This document shows, piece by piece, positions 1 through 9,479 of a stretch of DNA of 11,724 nucleotides. The notes under the pieces are model-generated. The model was not told the DNA's origin. It was given only the letters and a program-made list of their open reading frames with translations, and did no database searches. The stretch is from Pleurotus ostreatus/Saccharomyces cerevisiae fusant (taxonomy: Eukaryota > Opisthokonta), in the NCBI GenBank assembly GCA_024196135.1, contig JAMQCK010001130.1:1-11724 (forward strand). The letters are read 5' to 3'. A program made the position numbers and the translations under genes. Position 1 is the stretch's first letter. The number at the start of each line of letters is the position of its first letter.

Positions 1-1611
1 TCGCAAAGTTCGTAGATTTTCCTTGCCGGAGGGCCCATATTGACAATACAAATAGCATTTCAGTGCCTTCACGTCTGGAAAGAGCCACAAGAGAAGACCA
101 ACCTATTCGACCCTACCCCTCCGCCGCAGCGCGGCCCTGGGCAGATCAAACACAAAGTAGGTGATTGTCCTTATATCTTCGGTCGATCTGACTATCCCCA
201 GAATATGGGCCAGTACATCGTTACCTCGAAGTGCTTAGGAAGCGGCGCCTTCGCGACTGTGCACCTTGCTATTGATCCCAGTAACCACCGGCAGGTCGCT
301 TGTAAGACTATATGCGCGCGAAGAAAGAAGGACAAGCGACAGGTGCTACTGGAGGTCGAGATGCTCAAGCGCGTGCGCCATGTGAGTCCTTCGGTTCTCG
401 ACCATCGACTCTTTCCCTGACGAAGTCAGCCCAACATCAACGAAATCTACGACTGCGTCGAGTCGGATAAGCACTTCGTGTATGTGTCATCTACTTTATC
501 TACAGAGAGTAGCGACTAACGCTGCCTCCAGAAACATATTCCTCCAGCTCTGTACAGGCGGAGACCTCTTCACATACATCACGGAGCACTCCGCTCGAGG
601 ACGCCTGATATGCGAGGCAGAGACGAAGTACATCATGTATCAGATCTTCCAGGCAGTCAAATACCTTCATGATTCCTTCATCTCGCATCGCGACCTCAAG
701 GTATGGACACGCGTTTATGCTCAGGCTTCACTCACTCTGACGACTTGTCCGCAAGCCGGAAAATATCTTCTTGCATACACCAGGTGCTTATCCTCGGATC
801 ATGATTGGCGACTTCGGTTTGGCGCGTCCGAACGCTGACCAGGCAACCTTCAACGTCGTCGGCACCGTCTCGTACTTGCCACCGGAGGGTGTCCTCGCAC
901 TTGACCGCAAGGTGTGAGAGCCCTTTTGTCACGCGTCGAGCGCAGCCTAATTCCAATTGCAGGATCTTACTTATGTCGGGTGAGCCAATACCGCCTGCTC
1001 GTCAGCAGAAGTCACTCATAGATATGCGTAGCCTCCCATCCGATTGCTGGAGCGCGGGGGTGATCATGTACATCATGCTCACGTACGTAGTCTCGCCGAA
1101 CGGCTGTGTAGGACATGCCTGCACCGATGATACTGACACTTCATATGCCGCATACAGCGGCTGCCACCCTTTCGACAATGAGCGCAACGACGCCTCGGAG
1201 CGCTGGATCGACCACATCCAGGAATCGCACGAAGTTGAGAACTCGCAGCAGCCCTCGCAGCAGTACCTACGCGGCGAAGCGCGTCTCAAAGCGAAGATTG
1301 CTCGCGGCTTGGTCGAGTTCTCGCATGACTGGATCGACTTTCCTGCCGGTTAGTTGTCACTTCTGACCGCTGCTCCTCTTTGCGATGTCTAATACTCTAT
1401 AGCGCACGAACTCGTCTCCGACCTGCTCATCATGGATCCTGCTCAGCGCGCCACTGTCGACGAAGCCTTGACCAGCACCTGGATCACTTCTCAAGCCGAC
1501 ATTCTGGACCAGATGTACCGCGAACGTGTGCTCTCTGACGAAGATGCCCTCAAGAAGATGTCTGCTCCTGTCGCCCCTCCTCCTGCTCAGGTTCGGTCCT
1601 CGTCTGCCTAA
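1..1611 (+). CDS. CHK2/Rad53-like CAMK serine/threonine protein kinase, 3' part (5' end outside window)
   Basis: The spliced product is a Ser/Thr kinase domain, most like the checkpoint kinases CHK2/Rad53/Cds1, which in that family signal DNA damage in the nucleus. Exons: about 3-11, 64-156, 202-381, 430-479, 532-700, 756-911, 963-979, 1032-1082, 1158-1348, 1403-1611; frame is kept at every junction and 371 codons are readable from 64. Seen in order: glycine loop LGSGAFATV, catalytic lysine in VACK (304-306), alpha-C glutamate (352-354), PNINEIYDC, hinge LCTGGDLFTYI, HRDLK-PEN split by the 701-755 intron, DFG (810-818), GTVSYLPPEG with PPE where APE is usual, DCWSAGVIMYIMLTGCHPF, SHDWIDF and a short Ser/Pro-rich tail. 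The roughly 35 residues before the kinase domain could be the end of an FHA region, but no FHA motif is visible, so the CHK2 subfamily rests on kinase-domain style. Another CAMK kinase such as a Mek1-like one is possible. It converges with the hydrolase gene at 1898. Confidence 0.85.
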
Positions 1612-1897
1612 TCGCCCTGGTCGCCGATCGTGGTCTCTGGACAAAAGCTTTCCTTTCACGCCGCTCTTCTCGTTGCTTCGTTCTATGCTATGCTGTACTC
1701 GCACTCGCTCTTTGTGCTCTCGTGTCGCTCACCTGTTTGTGCTGGACCTGCTCGCTGCTCTCTCTAGGGGCTTGCACTGTGCCTATTGCTCCGTCTTACT
1801 AGATGCTTCGACTGTCGCTCACGGTATCGTTATGATATGGTACATACATCGCTATACGGAATACAACATTTCGTGCACTTTCCTATTGCTTTTCCGC
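1612..1897. other. Intergenic region between two convergent genes
   Basis: These 286 nt hold the 3' ends of the kinase (+) and the S-formylglutathione hydrolase (-). The first part is C/T-rich on the + strand and the right part is more A/T-rich (around 1830-1890). I see no further gene and no canonical AATAAA signal. The + strand open frame of 1526-2002 runs through here but is a shadow of the kinase end and of hydrolase exons. Confidence 0.6.
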
Positions 1898-3130
1898 CTA
1901 TGCCTCCTTCAAGAAGTTTGCATGGACTGCGAGGACGTCAGCCGTAGTACAAAGCAGAGCGGCCAAGTACTCACAATGTACATGATCAGACGCGAAGGTT
2001 GAGATCTGACAGGAACAGTTGAGTACGCCATTGAAGAGTAGAGGAAATAACTACTCACGAAGTAGTAGCTGTGGTCATAATCGTCCTGGCTGCGCACGCG
2101 GACCTGGACCTCGTCATAGCCCGCATCTCGGGCAGCCTTCAGGAAGTTCTCCGGCAGAAGCTGGCCCTGCTTGTAGAAGTTGTCCCCGGTACCCTGACGT
2201 TCACTCAGTCCCCACAACGTCACCACACTCCCAAGCTCAAGACTACACGCACATAATCGATAAGGATGTGCACGGGGTCCTTGTGCTTCGCCACCAGCTC
2301 CGTCGCGTCATAGGTCGCCTTCGCCTCCTCCGTGCCGCCCTGGAGGTAACCCGCGAAGGCCTTCTCGCCCCAGGGGCACTTGGTGGGGTTGGCGATGGGG
2401 GCGAAGGCGGAGGCGGAGCGGAACTGCTTGGTTTGGGAGGCGAGGTACATGGTGAGCGCGCCGTGGCCGCCCATGCTGTGTCCCATGACGGATTGCCGCT
2501 TGAAGTCCTGGGAGAAGAGTTAGGGGCGTGCGTATTGGGCGATGCTAGGTGGAACAGAGCGTACGATGGGTAGGCCTGCAGCCTCGATGACTTGCGGCAA
2601 CTCGAGCGTGACGTGCGTGAGCATATTGTAGTGCTTGGAGTACTTGGGGTTGGTCGCGTTCACGTAGAAGCCTGCGCCAGTGCCAAAGTCCCAGTCCGCG
2701 TCCTCGCCCTCGATCCCCGCGCCGCGAGGAGATGTATCAGGGAAGATGATAGCGATGCCCTGCGTAGCAGCGACGCCAAGGAACCCGCCCTTTTGTGCGC
2801 TTCCAGAGCCAGTCAGTTGTTCCCCGCGCGGTCAGACGCGTTCTCACCCATTATCCTCCGTGCAGGTCAAGCCAGCGAGATAGAACAGCACAGGCACCTT
2901 GTGCTTGCTCGCGATGGGCGGAATGAACAGATTGAACTGCGCATCAAGTCCGCCGAGTGCCGCAGACTATAGGGTAAAGCGCGCAAGGTGGGTCCAGAGG
3001 CGCAGATGGGTTGATATTGTGAGATCAAGTCGCCGTGCACATACAGAGACTAGCGGACCTTAAACTTGTACTTGGTGAGCGTCCCCTCGAACGTCTTGTT
3101 GGTGGATACGGTCTCGAGCTTTACGGACAT
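1898..3130 (-). CDS. S-formylglutathione hydrolase (esterase D family), EC 3.1.2.12
   Basis: It hydrolyses S-formylglutathione to glutathione and formate, the second step of glutathione-dependent formaldehyde detoxification in the cytosol, after the alcohol dehydrogenase class III step. Exons on - (high to low): 3130-3059, 2966-2848, 2799-2565, 2507-2253, 2193-2059, 2005-1975, 1926-1898; they sum to 876 nt, 291 aa, close to the usual 280-290. The start is the ATG at 3130, giving MSVKLETVSTNKTFEG. Visible landmarks are LAGLTCTEDN (conserved family cysteine), FPDTSPRG, DWDFGTGAGFYVNAT, the nucleophile elbow GHSMGGHG (Ser153), Asp231 in GTGDNF, and the catalytic His268 in DYDHSYYF, followed by DHVHFHANF at the C-terminus. 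The whole catalytic triad is intact. The first donor, GTCCGC, is weak and its 92-nt intron is the longest of this gene; the other introns are 48-59 nt. It shares a divergent promoter region with the P450 and needs no signal peptide, consistent with a cytosolic enzyme. Confidence 0.95.
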
Positions 3131-3488
3131 CGTGATAGACGCGGACAGACGGAGATGGGCGCCAAGCGGGCTGATCGCGAATCGTCGCGTGCGCCGACGT
3201 CATCTCATTTCGGAGCGTCGCGTGGCTAAGTCCGCCGCTTGCTTCCGCCCTCCATGCACGGTATGCGCGTCTGTGCAAGCCACGTACTTTTTTGACCACC
3301 TGCGATCTTTGGGAACCCTTCGACGCCTCACAGACACTAAGTGACGACGATTTTTACTGACGCAACTGTCCTCTATCAACTTTGGCTTTCGACCGGTGGC
3401 TCAGGCTGGCATTTGTGGCAACCTACTGTGACCTTGACCCGACTGTTCAAGATAACCCTGGAACGATCTACTACGGCAGGGTATAAAC
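3131..3488. promoter_or_regulatory. Divergent promoter region between the formylglutathione hydrolase and the P450
   Basis: This 358-nt gap separates two start codons pointing away from each other, so it must hold both promoters. Seen directly: a CRE/ATF-like GACGTCAT at 3196-3203, a T-run at 3289-3294, and a TATAAAC directly abutting the P450 ATG at 3489. No convincing TATA box is visible for the hydrolase, as expected for a housekeeping gene. The open frames across this gap have no recognisable protein content. Confidence 0.6.
3482..3488 (+). promoter_or_regulatory. TATA-box-like element abutting the P450 ATG
   Basis: TATAAAC lies immediately before the ATG at 3489. A functional TATA box would place the transcription start about 25-40 nt downstream, beyond that ATG and close to the next in-frame ATG at 3519 (Met11). 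Either the element is not used or translation starts at 3519. Confidence 0.35.
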
Positions 3489-5822
3489 ATGGACTCCGCT
3501 ACTCAAGAGCTGAAGCCTATGACTGCCGAAGATATCCCTAGTCTGGCCAATTTCTACTGGACGGTGGCCATCTGCTGGCTGCTTTATCTGACCTTACGGC
3601 GAGGGGATCCTTACGTACGTCTCCCTTCTTTGTCATCTTCGCTCCCTTACAGTGGCTTGATAGCTGGCGGCCTTGCCGACTGTGGGCTGCTCCCGGTTTC
3701 CGCTGTCATACATCAGCGCTTTCCGCTTTCTGGTCGACGCCGACTCCATGATCAAAGAGGGCTGCTCGCGCGTATGTGCACATACCATTGCACGCTCCTT
3801 GTGCTGAATATTTGTGCAGTATCCAGACAGGCCTTTTAAGATAGCCAACCTGAGTCGATGGATTGTGGTCGTCAGTGGCGACTCGCTCATCGAGGAACTT
3901 CGACGTGGCGCTGAAGACGTTCTATCGTTTTCGCAAGGCACTGAAGAGGTGAGACCCAAGTTCTCTCTTAAAATGATTCTGTTCAATGCTGTACTGTAGC
4001 TGGCTCAAGTCCGCCACGTATTTGGGGAGAGCATCGCCAGGAATCCATATCACAATCAGGTCCTGCAGACGCAACTGACTCGCAATCTGCATTCTATTTG
4101 TGGCGACATGCGAGACGAAATGGTAGCTGCTTTCAACGACATGATACCTCCGTCGGGTGAGTGTATTGGACGTCTTGCGTATCCAAGCGCCTCACCCGAA
4201 TGGGGCAGACCACGAGTGGAACACCGTCCCCGCTCTGGCGAGCATGACGGAAATCATCAGTCGGGTCACCAGTCGAGTCTTCGTCGGCTTACCCTTGTGT
4301 ATGACCAGCCGTCTTGTCAGCCTTTGCCGGTCTCTGACTTTGCATAGGTCGCAATCCCAAATATGTCGCTCTTTGCACCGGCTTTGCTAGGCAGGCGGTC
4401 AGGGCTATAATCATTCTCAGCATTACCCCGCCCTTTCTTAGACCGTGAGTGATCTATCCGACGTACGAAGGGGGAGATGGGCTGATCAACTTGCATAGGC
4501 TTGTTGCGCGCATCATCTGGCACGTGCAAGGCACTGTAACTCGGATGGAGAATTTTCTGAGGCCGTTGGCGAGCGAGCGATCTGAGGAAGGACGCGACAG
4601 TATGATGAAGAAGGAATTTGTGAGGGACGTCTCATTTTCAAGGCGTCGAGGTGCTAACGGCGTATACAGAACGACCTTATCATGTGGCTCATGAATGAAG
4701 ACAACGGTGGCGAGAAGGACAAGCTGCACGACCTTGCTCTCAGGCTCATCGCGTCCAACTTCGCCGCGATCCATACTACTTCTACGGTATGTACAACGCG
4801 ATGGAAATTCTTCCTTGATTGACCCTCACAATTACTCGCAGACCTTCACGCACGCTCTGTACGATCTTGCCGCACATCCGGAGTACGCGAAATACCTGCG
4901 AATGGAGATCCAGGAAATGGTCACGAGGGGCGGTTGGCGCAAGGATACCATAGATGGTATGCACCTTCATGATAGCTTCCTGCGTGAGAGCATGCGTATG
5001 CGTGCGTTGAGACAGCGTAAGTTCCCACCGCACCGCATCTGTCAATACAGTCACCTAACAATCGTCCCAGTCAGCATCATGCGCAAGACTCTCCAACCCT
5101 TCACCTTCGAGAGCGCAGCAGGCGGTTCCGTCACCCTCCCCGCCGGCATCCTCGTCTTCGCCGCCACCCCCGCCGTCCACTTCGACCCCGCCGAATACGG
5201 CGACACCGCGCACGACTTCGAGCCCTTCCGCTTCGTCCCGACCTGGCTCAAGCGCTACTACGGCATCCCCTACACCGTCCCGCCCGGCACGGAGACGATG
5301 GAGGAGATCACCGAATCGCACGACGAGGGCAACATTTTTATCCCCACTTCGCCGCGCAACCACCTGGTCAGCGCGTCGGCGAACTTTTTGGGGTGGGGTG
5401 GGGGGAAGCATCAGTGTCCCGGGAGGTTCTTTGCGGCGGTGGAGATGAAGATGATGCTGGCGTATATTGTCGGTCGGTTCGATGTGCTCTTGGAGGCCCC
5501 GGACGAGGATGAGAAGCAGAATGAGGACAGGAAGAGGGATGACAAGGCTGCTCACAAAGAGGAGCCAATGGCGATGGCAGCCGGCGGGGAGCCCGCCACG
5601 GGCGAAAGCAGTGCGAAAGCCGGCGTGGTGAATTGGGCATCCCGTTCCATGGCGGGTGACAATGAGGGTGGTGCTCTCAAATCGGGCCCTCGACCAGAGG
5701 ATTCGCGGGTGGAGGCCAACTGTTTCCCGAATCCTTGGGCGAAAGTCCGTATGCGACGGCGTGAGCACTCAATACCTCGATGGGACCAGGTGAAGGGTTT
5801 GTACGAGTATACAGCGCCGTAG
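3489..5822 (+). CDS. Cytochrome P450 monooxygenase, membrane-anchored, fungal secondary-metabolism type
   Basis: A heme-thiolate monooxygenase, probably on the ER membrane; substrate unknown. Exons: 3489-3614, 3664-3771, 3820-3948, 4000-4156, 4209-4298, 4348-4444, 4499-4619, 4670-4786, 4842-5016, 5071-5822; total 1872 nt, 623 aa. Seen: N-terminal membrane segment about residues 19-36; proline-rich LPTVGCSRFPLS; helix I region NFAAIHTTST (306-315) with His where an acidic residue is common; ExxR as E364-S-M-R367; FEPFRF (423-428); heme loop WGGGKHQCPG with Cys489. All core motifs are intact. The AAIHTT form of helix I is, from memory, shared with fungal families near ent-kaurene oxidase; this is not checked and no CYP family is assigned. 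Oddities: length against the usual 500-540, caused mainly by an acidic, Gly/Ala/Lys-rich insert at about 518-590 before the normal C-terminal strand (FPNPWAKVRMRRR), and a smaller extension at 429-470 before the heme loop. The second in-frame ATG, at 3519, is a plausible alternative start. Confidence 0.93.
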
Positions 5823-6077
5823 CAAGTGATATTACCGACCTTTCTTGAGGCGTTTGAATCAGCCTTCATCAATCGTTTGTATGTCTTGGTGCCGCGAGAG
5901 AGTGCAACACATGCAGATTATATAGCATAGACGACGAGAACATGTATGATTTTCTTGGGTGTACGGTATAGCAGTCAAAGACAGTATGTTGCGAAGATCG
6001 GTTATTTGAGTCCATAGGTTAGAAGTCAAGGAACGTTCTCGCTAAGCCAAGGCTGAGGCGTCTGGCCGTCGAGGAGA
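5823..6077. other. Intergenic region between convergent P450 and hydrophobin genes
   Basis: These 255 nt contain both 3' untranslated regions. The sequence is A/T-richer than the flanking exons (for example around 5905-5960). I see no gene, repeat or clear terminator hairpin. Confidence 0.5.
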
Positions 6078-6570
6078 TTAGAGGCCGACGTTGACGGGCG
6101 TGCAGCCAACGTTGACGAGGCCGTTCTGAGGAAGGAAGGTCAGAAAGAGAAGCCAAGGGTCGTACGGGAGATATGGCACTCACAAACTGGGTGCCTTCGC
6201 AGCACACGGTCTGAGAGGAGCAGGTGTTGCCACCAACGCCAATCACGCTGACGGGCGAGCAGTTCACACCGCTAATGGACACATCAGCAAGTCGACGGCT
6301 CACTGAAGCAGGCTACTCACGCAAGTCCGGTGAGGCTGCCGAGGTCAAGGCCCAGAAGGGCGCCGACGATGTTGGTCTGATGCTTGTCCTTAGTCTGTGC
6401 GGTCGTGCGTCAGCATGGCAAATGGATGAGGTGTGCGAATGACCACCCACGTCGACCAGAGTGTTGCAGCACTGAACGGGACCGCTGTTGCACTTGGCAG
6501 CGCCGCCGCGGGGGACCGCAGTCGCAGCCGCGAGGACGGGGAGAGCAAAAATGGCGAGCGAGAAGCGCAT
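6078..6570 (-). CDS. Class I hydrophobin, secreted
   Basis: Small secreted amphipathic protein that self-assembles at air-water and hyphal surfaces. Exons on -: 6570-6451, 6394-6321, 6271-6184, 6125-6078; total 330 nt, 109 aa; introns of 56, 49 and 58 nt. Residues 1-18 form a signal peptide ([18 protein letters not shown]) with likely cleavage before VPRGG. All eight cysteines are present at 27, 34, 35, 69, 82, 88, 89 and 102, giving C-X6-CC-X33-C-X12-C-X5-CC-X12-C. The long third spacing and the [21 protein letters not shown] core fit class I, not class II. The C-terminus GCTPVNVGL is typical. A TATA box lies about 82 nt upstream of the ATG. Nothing is missing or broken. It is convergent with the P450 and divergent from the lipase; the role (fruiting body, aerial hyphae or attachment) cannot be told from sequence. 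Confidence 0.96.
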
Positions 6571-7533
6571 GGTTGTTGCTGGTGAGACCGAGAGTGTGAA
6601 CGAAGGGAGTAGATGCAAGAGATGCTGAGGAAAGGCAGCAAATTGTCGTGGCTTTTATACTCGTCCAGAGCCGATCATCACGTCTGTACAATGACTTCAG
6701 AGAACGAGGGCGGCGGTCGAAACTGCCTGCAAAGTACCGTCTTCGGAGGCGAGTAAACCTACGGTGGCATCGGTACATAAGTCGGCGCGCTCAAGCGCCG
6801 CATTCTGGGGAGTGCATACTGCTTCGTGCAAGTATCGGTGACGTGCCCATTGTATTCCCCAAGGTTTTCTGCCAGACGGAACGGTCGGACGTCGAAAGAG
6901 GTTGGCTGCGGATGAGGATGTGGCGTCAAGCCCGCGCGCGACGAGCAATATCCGCAGGCAAACTTCCAACAATGTATAGGCCTGCTCGGCAGCGAGGCGT
7001 CGTGCCAGCGAGTAGATGTCAAGTAGATGCAGTTGCTGAGGTACCCGCGCTGTTTTGTGGGTGGTACAGCCAGAGTTTCTCACCGCCTTGTCCAGGCAAG
7101 GCTGTACCCGTCACTTCGCGGCGTTTCCGGGCAGGCGAAGGTGCTGGATGTGGAGCTGGGATGTCACGATCCTGGCAGAGGAGCACGTCGCGGAGCGTCC
7201 AACATCCAAGTAGGGTGGTACATCAGGGACAGCGAATACTGCTTGACGCAGGCCGGCGGGAAATTGTCGTCGAACAGGGCAGGTCGCCGAAATGGACACC
7301 CATAGTGTATGAGCAGGGGTACGTTGTTCTATTCAGCAAAATAGGAGGGCGTCGTGTGCGCGCAACGACGTTGGGTGTTGAACCTCGCCGAACGCTCGTC
7401 GTCGTCCACGACGAAGATGGTCGTGAGAAACGTTGACGGATTGGGCCCAGTGGGGGAAGCTGCGGGGTGCGCGGGCCGACAGTCGCGCTGACCGCATGGT
7501 GCGCGCATCATCGAGCGATCGTTAGCGCTGGAC
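6571..7533. other. Divergent intergenic region between hydrophobin and lipase; no gene supported
   Basis: This 963-nt gap separates two divergently transcribed genes and presumably carries both promoters. The hydrophobin side has a clear TATA box. On the lipase side there is a CCAAT motif in reverse orientation at 7440-7444, about 90 nt before the ATG, but no TATA box. A small inverted repeat (GGTACAGCC at 7063-7071 with GGCTGTACC at 7100-7108, and an inner CCTTG/CAAGG) could form a hairpin. Open frames of up to 262 codons exist on + (6648-7436), but they are arginine-rich, lack recognisable motifs and overlap the hydrophobin TATA box. Confidence 0.6.
6652..6659 (-). promoter_or_regulatory. 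TATA box of the hydrophobin gene
   Basis: TATAAAAG on the minus strand sits 82 nt upstream of the hydrophobin ATG at 6570. It is followed toward the gene by a C/T-rich stretch, the usual layout of a strongly expressed fungal gene. Spacing suggests a 5' leader of roughly 50 nt. Confidence 0.75.
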
Positions 7534-9479
7534 ATGTCCCCGTCCCCCAGCCCCCGCCCTTCGTTGTCAGAACGCCTAGAGGGCCTGATATCCAACAAGA
7601 AAGACAAAGACATGAGGCCCCGAAAGCCAACTCTACCGCGCCTTCCCTCCAACCACAATGTACATCATACTCCAGCGCAGCCTACGTTGAGGTGGCTGGG
7701 CGCTCGCGGCAGCCAGCACTCGACGCCCTCACCCTCTGCACCACCGTCTCCACTGCTGTCGTCCTTGGATGAAGCGTTGCACGAAGAGCTTGCGTTACCA
7801 AAGCCGCCGCCTCTGGCGAAGCTTCCGGACTCGTTCTACGCGTCGCGGCAACTGACGCGGCGACCACCCTTCCTCGACAACCTTACGCATTCTACACTAC
7901 CAACTGCCTCATTAGTAGGAGAGCAGCTGGCGGAGCATGAAGGTCCCCTGCGCTCTCCCCCTACGAGCTCATCGCTGGACAGCCTACGCCGCGTCTCCGA
8001 GCGCGACAAACGACGCAACTCCACCGAAGAGTCGCAAGACTCGCCCTCACGCTCCAGCGGCTGGTGGTTCTTCCAGCACAAAGATGACATGGACAACATG
8101 CTCAACGAGGACGATCGCGCGGACACGGTGCAGGAGGAGCGGGATAACATACGGAAGAAATGTGCGTGTGCTGCTCAGCTGGAGATGACGATGGACTGAT
8201 GCATATTGCAGACCGTAGTCCCAGAAATCCGATTGTCTTCTGCCATGGCCTGCTCGGATTCGATAGCGTGACAATTGGACCGTCGATCGCGCCGCTGGAG
8301 GTCAATCACTGGAGGGGGATCAAGGAAGTACTGGAGGCGAACGGCGCAGAGGTCCTGATCACTCGCGTGCCCGCCACTAGCTCGCCAATAGATCGCGCCA
8401 AGGTGCTGGAGCAGAGGATATCGGAGGTTTTTCCTGGACGGGCTGTTCACTTGATAGGTGCGTACACTTCGCCACCCTGTGTGTTAGACTTGAGCTTACC
8501 TGCGATGTATAGGTCACAGTATGGTACGCGAACATCACCGCGCTATGTCTGCCGAGCTAACAACGCTTAGGGTGGCATCGACTGCCGATATCTCACGACC
8601 CACCTCACCTATCGCAAGTTCGATGTCCTCTCCATCACCACCATCGCATCCCCCCACCGCGGCTCAGCCTTTGCGGATTACTTCCTCGAAGCCGTCGGGC
8701 AGGACAACTTCCCCTCCTTCCTCGGCCTCCTTGACTTGCTTCCCAACGGCGGCGGCGATGGCAAGGCCTTCGAGTTCTTGACGCTCGAGAACATGCGCAA
8801 GTTCAATGAGCAGACGCCCGATGTTCCAGGCGTAAAGTACTACAGCTGGGGCGCGACGTATCAGCCCGGGTTGATCGACACCTGGAAGTGGTCGCATGCG
8901 GTCGTGCTCGAGAAGGAAGGACCGAACGATGGTCTGGTGTCGGTCGAGTCGGCCAAGTGGGTGAGTGATGCCTTCCTGCCGTCTGCCTCACTCCAATGCT
9001 CATCTGTTACACAGGGAACCTATCTTGGAACGCTCGAGGGCGTCAACCACCTGGACCTCGTCGGCTGGATCAATCCGGCGCGGTACAAGTGGGCTGAGAT
9101 GATGGGCAAGGAGATATCTTTCCGCCCCGCCACATTCTACCTCGGCATCTCGGATATGCTCGCGCGGGAGGTGGACGGGCAGGGAAGGGAGGAGGAGGGC
9201 CCAGTGGGCGAGGGCGAGGGTCAGCAGCGGGCGAAGGAGCAGGCGCTGCATAGCATGAAGGGTGAGGGCGCGCGCCTCGGTGACGAGCACGAGGAGCGGA
9301 GGATGGAGGAACGTGCGGAAGAGATGGAGGCGACCGTCGATCTGCCGAGCGCGGTCGTGAGGCGCGATGGCGATAGGCTCTCAGCACAAAGTACCTCTGC
9401 CCCTCCCAGTCCCATACGTCCTTCGAGTGCGGCCAGCTCGCGGTCCGCGGAAGGTTCTTCGAAGACCAGGAATCCATGA
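7534..9479 (+). CDS. Alpha/beta-hydrolase triacylglycerol lipase (bacterial family I / yeast Tgl2-like)
   Basis: A serine esterase, probably cleaving acylglycerols inside the cell. Exons: 7534-8161, 8212-8457, 8513-8523, 8571-8960, 9015-9479; total 1740 nt, 579 aa, frame kept throughout. Residues 1-205 are a Ser/Pro-rich, apparently disordered extension with no signal peptide. The catalytic domain runs about 210-480: oxyanion-hole HGLLGFD (221-227), nucleophile elbow GHSMGG with Ser294, SPHRGS after the next strand, acid Asp415 in NDGLVSVES, and His437 in GVNHLDL. The NDGLVS...NHLD pattern is that of bacterial lipases and fungal Tgl2-like proteins. The tail (about 475-579) is highly charged, Glu/Arg-rich, then Ser/Pro-rich. 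The third exon is only 11 nt and encodes the end of Gly292 plus His-Ser-Met. The start at 7534 is the first ATG of a frame open up to the first intron; a later ATG (7612) would only shorten the disordered part. Substrate and localisation are inference; no motif for secretion is seen. Confidence 0.9.

Noticed and set aside
5055..5768. 237-codon minus-strand open frame opposite the last P450 exon
   Set aside because: It is the antisense shadow of a high-GC exon that encodes the heme-binding region on the + strand.
6697..7083. Overlapping minus-strand open frames in the same gap (up to 128 codons)
   Set aside because: No domain-like content and no consistent splice structure joining them; they are in conflict with each other and with the + frame.
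6648..7436. 262-codon + strand open frame between hydrophobin and lipase
   Set aside because: It overlaps the hydrophobin TATA box, is rich in arginine, has no recognisable motif, and would be an intron-free gene of this size among intron-dense neighbours; a chance frame in GC-rich DNA is more likely.
6078..9479. Hydrophobin next to lipase as a functional pair (hydrophobins can recruit secreted esterases to surfaces, as RolA with cutinase CutL1 in Aspergillus oryzae)
   Set aside because: The lipase has no signal peptide and a long disordered N-terminus, so it is probably intracellular and unlikely to meet the secreted hydrophobin.
1898..9479. A biosynthetic gene cluster around the P450
   Set aside because: No backbone enzyme (polyketide, peptide or terpene synthase), transporter or regulator is present; the neighbours are housekeeping or structural genes.
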